Origin: Chrysomallon squamiferum
Lineage: Eukaryota > Mollusca > Gastropoda > Neomphalida > Peltospiridae
Direction of reading: 5' to 3'
Length of the DNA stretch: 49,000 nt
Assembly: GCA_012295275.1 (NCBI GenBank)
Contig: CM022678.1
Span: 8,539,678-8,588,677, forward strand
Shown: in pieces, positions 44,113-49,000 of the stretch
How the letters are laid out: every line of letters starts with the position of its first letter
How positions within the stretch are numbered: position 1 is the first letter of the stretch
Made by a program: the position numbers and the translations under genes
The notes under the pieces: generated by a model
Told to the model about the DNA's origin: nothing
Databases searched by the model: none
The model's input: the letters and a program-made list of their open reading frames with translations, nothing else

Positions 44113-44462
44113 GTTGAAACAGGAGGATGCAGAACAGAAGAAAGCAGAAGAGAGAGCGAGAAGAAAACAGATTTATGAACAGTACTTGCAGAAAAAACGA
44201 CAGAAAGAAGCTATGGAAAACAGAGGAGAGCGACCCATAGAACTGAACAGAGCCTCAGACCGCACTGCCAAGTCAAAACCAAGACCGAAGTCTGTGTTTG
44301 TGAAGGCTACACCCTCTGATCAGGAAGACACAAGTTGTGTTGGGTCACAGGACGATACATCAATTCGTGGACCGAAGTCTGTGTTTGTGAAGGCTACACC
44401 CTCTGATCAGGAAGACACAAGTTCTGTTGGGTCACAGGATGATACATCAATTCGTGGATTTG
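44113..44462 (+). CDS. CAMSAP/Patronin-like exon: coiled coil end and KPRPKS linker
   Basis: 350 nt, entered in phase 2 (AG + G = Arg). It reads LKQEDAEQKKAEERARRKQI, YEQYLQKKRQKEAMENRGER, then NRASDRTAKSKPRPKSVFV. The E-x-A-R-R-x-x-I-x-x-Q-Y-x-x-K-K pattern and the R-P-K-S/T linker are typical of CAMSAP/Patronin between the coiled coil and the C-terminal CKK domain. It includes a recent in-frame duplication (44283-44456). Donor TTTG/GTATGA. No CKK domain follows before the assembly gap. Confidence 0.75.
44283..44456 (+). repeat. in-frame 87-bp tandem duplication in the CAMSAP-like exon
   Basis: Two copies (44283-44369, 44370-44456) differ at two sites (TGT/TCT, GAC/GAT). Each encodes 29 residues: PKSVFVKATPSDQEDTS then VGSQDDTSIRG. 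One of the two differences changes Cys to Ser. Confidence 0.95.
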
Positions 44463-45940
44463 GTATGAAATCACATCCTTATGGTTGTAAGTTTGTGCCG
44501 GTTTTGCTTGTCTAGTTTTTCTGTTCTATTCTTCTTTTTTTTTTTTTTTTTGCTTGTGTTTATTTTCCTGTTCTTTTGTGCATTTGTAGTTGTTCTCTGT
44601 GGAACATTTAGTTGATGGTTTATTTGACTGCATTTTGTGAATTTAAATAAGGTCTTATTTAACTGGAAAAACTAATAAAAGATTTCCGATTATCTTTTTA
44701 TATTAGATATTTACTTTATATTACAATATTGTATGGACAATGTACATATGTTATTAAATTTATTCTCTTATTTATTTTATCATTTTATTTTCTTTCTGTA
44801 CATTTATTCTTCTTTTTAATACAATTACTTATTATTAATATTCATGTTGATGTTTTTATTTCAATACAAATTTTATCTTTTATTTTTATTTATCTCTTCA
44901 TGCTTTCTAATGAATCTGTATTCTCCATTGCATATAAGAATTCAAATTTCCATTAATTTTGTAGATTAGACAAAATACTTTGGCTTTTACATCTTCAAAT
45001 CTTTGTCAGTTACAATAAAGCTGTCTATAGATGTAGTCTCCTTGTAAAGTTTATCAAAAAAAATCTAACTGAAGCAAGGAAAAATCAAAATGCAGAGAAA
45101 AGCATTAAAAAATAATAAATAAATAAAAATAAAAACAAAATTTAAATTTATAATTTTACTTTGAGGTGAAAAAAACAACAACTAAAAAACAGAATTAATT
45201 ATTAAAATATGAAAACAATGCTATGCCAACCAGAAATAGATTAGTATTCTCTTCTGACAGATTAAAAATAATCATGGAACTTTCCTTGATTTTATGCTGA
45301 CACCTTTCATGAAATTTCTTGCCTGCTTGAGGAGATTATATCTTTGCTATAATTTAGTTTAATTTTATCAATAAGAAAAATAAAATATATGATTATCTGT
45401 TTTGTTCTGAACCTGAAGAACTACATGATCAGCCATTTTGATTTTAGTTTTACTAGAAAAATGTATTCAGTACATGCAGTTTTTATTAAGTAGTCTTTTA
45501 GTTATTTTGTCAACATTAAAATAGATTCAGCTGAGAAACTCTTTTTACCCTATCCATCTTCTACAGAACAACCGTAAAAATGAAAACTTCACATTTTGTT
45601 TTGGAAATCTTTTAAAAAATTTACCTTTAAAGATATAAGGAAAAGTGTTTTTAATCTCACTGATCTTTAATAAAAGATAGAAATTTGTTAATCTCTTCAA
45701 AAAGGCAAGAAATGAGTAGAATTTAACCAAACTAACACTATACAGTGTCTTCTTCTTATTATTTTTTTTTTTTTTATCTGTATGTCAGGAATAAAATAAG
45801 TGACGTTATTTAATTTTTGTTTTTCTTATAAATGCAGTCTTGTTTCCTTTTTTTTATCTTTCTTTTAATTGTTTTCATTTTAAAAGTACAAGAAGTTTTG
45901 GAATGATCTCAAATCTGAATTTATTTAAAGTGACAAATGG

Positions 45941-45978
<38 letters not shown>

Positions 45979-46300
45979 CATTTAAAATAATTAACCAGAG
46001 AAAAAAATCAACCAAAGAAAGTTAGTCACTTATTTGCTTCCTGCATGATTTAGGTAAAGGAATTTTTGACTTTATTTTATTTTCAATCTTTTGTTTTCTT
46101 TCTGTTTTTTTGTTGCATTGATTTGTTTGTTTGTTTCAGCCTCCCATCCTTCTCACTTTCGTATTGGTTTCGTGGCAATATGAGAAAAGCAGGTTTGTTC
46201 TCATCCACATCTAGAAAATCACAAACATCCTAAATGTATTTTGTATTCTAATAGTTTTGTGGTTTCTGGTACCCATAATTATTTTATACAGAAATCAGTA
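44463..46300. other. AT-rich region before the gap
   Basis: It contains poly-T tracts and a (TTA)n at 45943-45978. One exon-like segment at 46139-46199 (acceptor TTTGTTTCAG, donor CAG/GTTTGT) continues the phase of the CAMSAP-like exon and reads ASHPSHFRIGFVAI, then TGA. It could be a terminal exon or a chance match. Confidence 0.4.
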
Positions 46301-46500
46301 NNNNNNNNNNNNNNNNNNNNNNNNNNNNNNNNNNNNNNNNNNNNNNNNNNNNNNNNNNNNNNNNNNNNNNNNNNNNNNNNNNNNNNNNNNNNNNNNNNNN
46401 NNNNNNNNNNNNNNNNNNNNNNNNNNNNNNNNNNNNNNNNNNNNNNNNNNNNNNNNNNNNNNNNNNNNNNNNNNNNNNNNNNNNNNNNNNNNNNNNNNNN
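46301..46500. other. assembly gap (200 N)
   Basis: Exactly 200 N, a placeholder-type scaffold gap of unknown true size. Sequence, possibly exons, may be missing. Confidence 0.99.
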
Positions 46501-47039
46501 TTATCGTGCGAGGTATACGGTTTTCAAGAAAAGTAGGTTGTCACATTGCGAGAAACGATTTCTTTTCTAGTGGTGTGATAAATTAACTTGCAGCATTCAT
46601 GGATACTCAAATATGTTTAGTTTGTTGGTGAGTTTTCTTTTGTGAGTTTTTCTTTGCTTCATACAATTTATTACAGACGACTTCGTTTATTATATTAGTA
46701 TTGTCGACCGCAATTTACAACAGACTGTCGTCTTCCTTCCCAAATTAAGAGTGACGTCACAAGGTTAAATTTAGCAAGTTCGTAATGCACTTTTATTTTA
46801 CAAACAAGACTAAATAAATAAATAAACGAACAGGTTTTTTTTAGTTTATTTATAATATTATCAGTGTTGTATTCGCAAGTTTATATATTTATCATTTCAT
46901 TTATTTATTTGTATATACCATTGGTCGTATGAATTTAGTGGAATTACTACTACTACTATTACTACTACTACTACTAAAACAACTACTACTACTACTAATA
47001 CTAATAATACTACTACTACTACTACTACTAATAATAATA

Positions 47040-47089
<50 letters not shown>

Positions 47090-47090
47090 C
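46501..47090. other. possible promoter side of the TRIM-like gene
   Basis: 46500-46780 has more G/C and CpG than average. 46945-47088 is a (TAC)n/(TAA)n/(TTA)n compound microsatellite running right up to the acceptor-like TTCACAG before the first ATG. Confidence 0.4.
46945..47088. repeat. compound (ACT)n(AAT)n(ATT)n microsatellite
   Basis: Trinucleotide repeat with successive shifts of unit. It gives poly-Leu/poly-Ile frames that are not genes. Confidence 0.9.
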
Positions 47091-47094
47091 AGAT

Positions 47095-47149
47095 ATGGCA
47101 ACAGCTTCAAACTCGGATGACAGTATAGAAAAAGAACATTCAAAGTTTT
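47095..47149 (+). CDS. TRIM-like gene, first coding exon
   Basis: ATG at 47095 reads MATASNSDDSIEKEHSKF and leaves in phase 1 at TTT T/GTGAGT. Upstream is an AG (TTATTCACAG/AT), so the ATG may sit in a second exon. Joining T + AT gives Tyr and the sequence continues KFYEKGDHISV. In related animal TRIM proteins a RING and B-box are expected between such an N-terminus and the coiled coil; neither is present. Confidence 0.5.
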
Positions 47150-47369
47150 GTGAGTCAGTTGTATTTAGGTCGATTACAATAAAATAATTTAAAAAGATAG
47201 TGATTATTTAACTATAAATATTTATTTATCAACCATAGCAGCATAAAGAAACAGAGGACATTTTATCTCTAACATTTTTCTACGCAGATTTTACATTTAG
47301 TTGATAAAATAAATTCATTAACACTCCAAATTGTACTCAGATCTTTATTAATACCATTAGAACTCAATC

Positions 47370-47370
<1 letters not shown>

Positions 47371-47433
<63 letters not shown>

Positions 47434-47448
47434 TAATTAATTAATTAT
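47371..47448. repeat. (ATT)n and (TTAA)n microsatellite
   Basis: About 20 ATT units and then TTAA units, in the intron of the TRIM-like gene. Confidence 0.9.
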
Positions 47449-47477
47449 TTAAACATTTATTTATTTATTTATTTCAG

Positions 47478-49000
47478 ATGAAAAGGGAGACCACATTTCA
47501 GTTCTGACTTCTGTTTCTGAGATTCTCAAAGATTGAGCAACTTCGCCAAGCCGTCGACATCACCGTCGTGGACACCACAGAAGAGGTCAGAAGGATTGGT
47601 AACACACTAATAACAGATTTCACAGCCGCAGTCCACAAAGAACAAGACAGGCTAATAAGAGAAATAGAAAAATATCAGAACTTTGTAAACTCAGAAATAC
47701 AGAAACTGTTCACAGAACACAAACATCTGATTGATGAAAATGAAAAGTTTATAAAACTTGCTGAAAATTTGATAAAAGAAAAATCAGAGTCAGACATAAA
47801 AACAAATCTTCCAAAATTCACCGAACTTCAAAACACAACTTCCGAGTTTCTGTCAAATTCTCTTTCACAAATAGAAAAATCAAAATTCAAAATAAATCTG
47901 AGAAAATCTGACAAAAAGAAAGAAATGTCTGTGAACATCGGTGAAATAATCACAAACATCGAAACAGACACAGAGATAGACAAACAGACAGACACACTGA
48001 AACACACAGACACCATTAACACAAAAACACAACACACAGACACACAGATAGACAAACAGACAGACACACTCAAACATACAGACACCATTAATACAAAAAC
48101 ACAACACAGAGATACACAGATAGACAAACAGACAGACACACTCAAACACACAGACACCATTAATACAAAAACACAACACACAGACACACAGATAGACAAA
48201 CAGACAGACACACTCAAACACACAGACACCATTAATACAAAAACACAACACACAGACACACAGATAGACAAACAGACAGACACACTCAAACACACAGACA
48301 CCATTAACACAAAAACACAAAAAGATAAAACAGATCCTTTAGTGTTTTCCATGCTGGTGTCAGGTGAGGACAAGAGTAAAATTGTTGTTAGTGATTGGTC
48401 CAATGAATGTGTAAAATGTTTTTGTTTAGAAAGAAAATCACTGATAAACAAACACGTGACTTCCTCTGGTCCATGGGGTCTTGCTGAGTCACGTGGTCAG
48501 CAGGGTGATGTTGTTGTTGTCGTTGCTCTGCCAGATGAAAATAAAATATTGTTTTTAAATTTGGAAAACTTCAAATTGATAAAAACAATTACAACAGGTA
48601 AACAGTATCAGTTTATCTCTGTGTTACCTGGCAACCGTCTCGCGGTCACTGGTGGGCTGTTTAATGAGTGCTTGGACATACTGACAGAGAGTGGTCAGCT
48701 CATTAATTCTATCTCAACAGATTTGATCCCCAGTCCGTGGTTTCTCACAGTTCAAGATCAATGTCTGATTGTTGTGTCACTGAGAGAAAACAGATTATTT
48801 TGTGTGACGTCATCAGGTGACGTCAAATGGAAGTCACGTGATTCAGACAAACTGAGACACTTGAGAGATGTTACATGTGACAGGGAGGGAAATATTTTTG
48901 TTTGTAGTGGATATAGAAATTGTGTTGTTCAGCTGTCTCGAGATGGTAACATTACACGTGACATCCTCACTGACCAGGATGGACTGTCCAGTCCTTACTG
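47478..49000 (+). pseudogene. TRIM2/3-like protein exon: coiled coil, 24-residue repeats, NHL-type propeller (runs off the window; frame break near start)
   Basis: Acceptor TATTTATTTCAG. First frame: EKGDHISVLTSVSEILKD, then TGA (47534-47536). From 47532 a second frame is open to the window end: IEQLRQAVDITVVDTTEEVR, a long coiled coil to about 47940, five 24-residue repeats (47964-48323), then beta-rich sequence with NHL-like strands (KIVVSDWSNECVKCFCL; NIFVCSGYRNCVVQLSRDGN) from about 48340. EILKD and IEQLRQ belong together in this family, so the shift is a lesion, most simply loss of one of two AAGAT units. NHL propellers bind RNA or protein; without RING the protein would not be a classic ubiquitin ligase. 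A working start inside the second frame is possible (first Met near 47931). The reverse-strand frames here are mirror effects of the repeat. Confidence 0.75.
47964..48323 (+). repeat. 72-bp coding tandem repeat, five copies
   Basis: Five exact-length units (47964, 48036, 48108, 48180, 48252). Each encodes TDTQIDKQTDTLKHTDTINT plus KTQH: 24 residues with Thr/Asp/Gln/Lys alternating, no hydrophobic core except single Ile/Leu, probably a rigid or extended hydrophilic spacer. Differences between units are few (GAG/CAG, CTG/CTC, CAC/CAT, ACA/AGA). It sits between coiled coil and propeller. Confidence 0.95.

Noticed and set aside
47828-48451. 207- and 146-codon minus-strand frames rich in Cys, Val and Phe
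   Set aside because: They are the reverse reading of the 72-bp coding repeat. The plus strand gives a coiled-coil plus NHL protein continuous on both sides, while the minus reading has no family resemblance and is just periodic.

Overview
The window is very AT-rich, intron-rich animal DNA. I read it as lophotrochozoan, most likely a mollusc, though no species can be named. The reasons are: Ca-binding EGF exons, a divergent NIK-like kinase family, a CAMSAP/Patronin relative and an expanded-type TRIM/NHL-like gene; a decayed LINE; dense (TAA)n, (TG)n and poly-A tracts; short exons with GT/AG borders in long introns. Almost none of the long uninterrupted frames are genes. The real coding sequence had to be assembled from splice sites and phases. 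All exon models are by eye, without transcript support.

Layout. 1.7-4.0 kb (minus): four EGF-like exons, three with internal frame breaks, so a decaying EGF-repeat gene. 4.8-8.0 kb: a ~270-bp block present twice, flanking a dead LINE (5.46-6.96 kb, plus) and a cysteine-rich exon-like piece. 9.2-16.9 kb (minus): locus A, a broken pseudokinase gene. It has lost the glycine-rich loop, has an in-frame TGA, lacks the exon with the metal-binding motif, and carries a 65-bp minisatellite of about 21 copies in an intron. 18.6-36.2 kb (minus): locus B, the better preserved sister gene. Twelve phase-compatible exons encode a small kinase (GKGSEGVV loop, HGDIHARN catalytic loop, DYG in place of DFG) and a helical C-terminal tail ending in a stop and a poly-A signal. 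Just 5' of the kinase exons lie six head-to-tail copies of a ~1.91-kb unit (24784-36225). Each unit carries three small exons (59+102+64 nt = 225 nt) that enter and leave in the same phase, so whole units can be added or lost without shifting the reading frame. This exon-cassette array is the most striking object in the window.

36.2-41 kb: mostly simple-sequence and unassigned DNA, possibly with the 5' exons of locus B. 41.2-44.5 kb (plus): a CAMSAP/Patronin-like partial gene that joins an N-terminal segment directly to the coiled-coil region. It has a premature TGA and a recent in-frame 87-bp duplication. 46301-46500 is an assembly gap. 47.1 kb to the window end (plus): a TRIM-like gene without visible RING or B-box, with a coiled coil, five copies of a 24-residue hydrophilic repeat and the start of an NHL-type propeller. 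It is interrupted near its start by a frame break best explained by loss of 5 bp.

Loci A and B are direct-oriented segmental duplicates (roughly 8.4-16.1 kb against 17.8-36.6 kb). Comparing them shows what was gained (cassette array in B, minisatellite in A) and what was lost (activation-segment exon, third cassette exon and the exon before the kinase domain in A).
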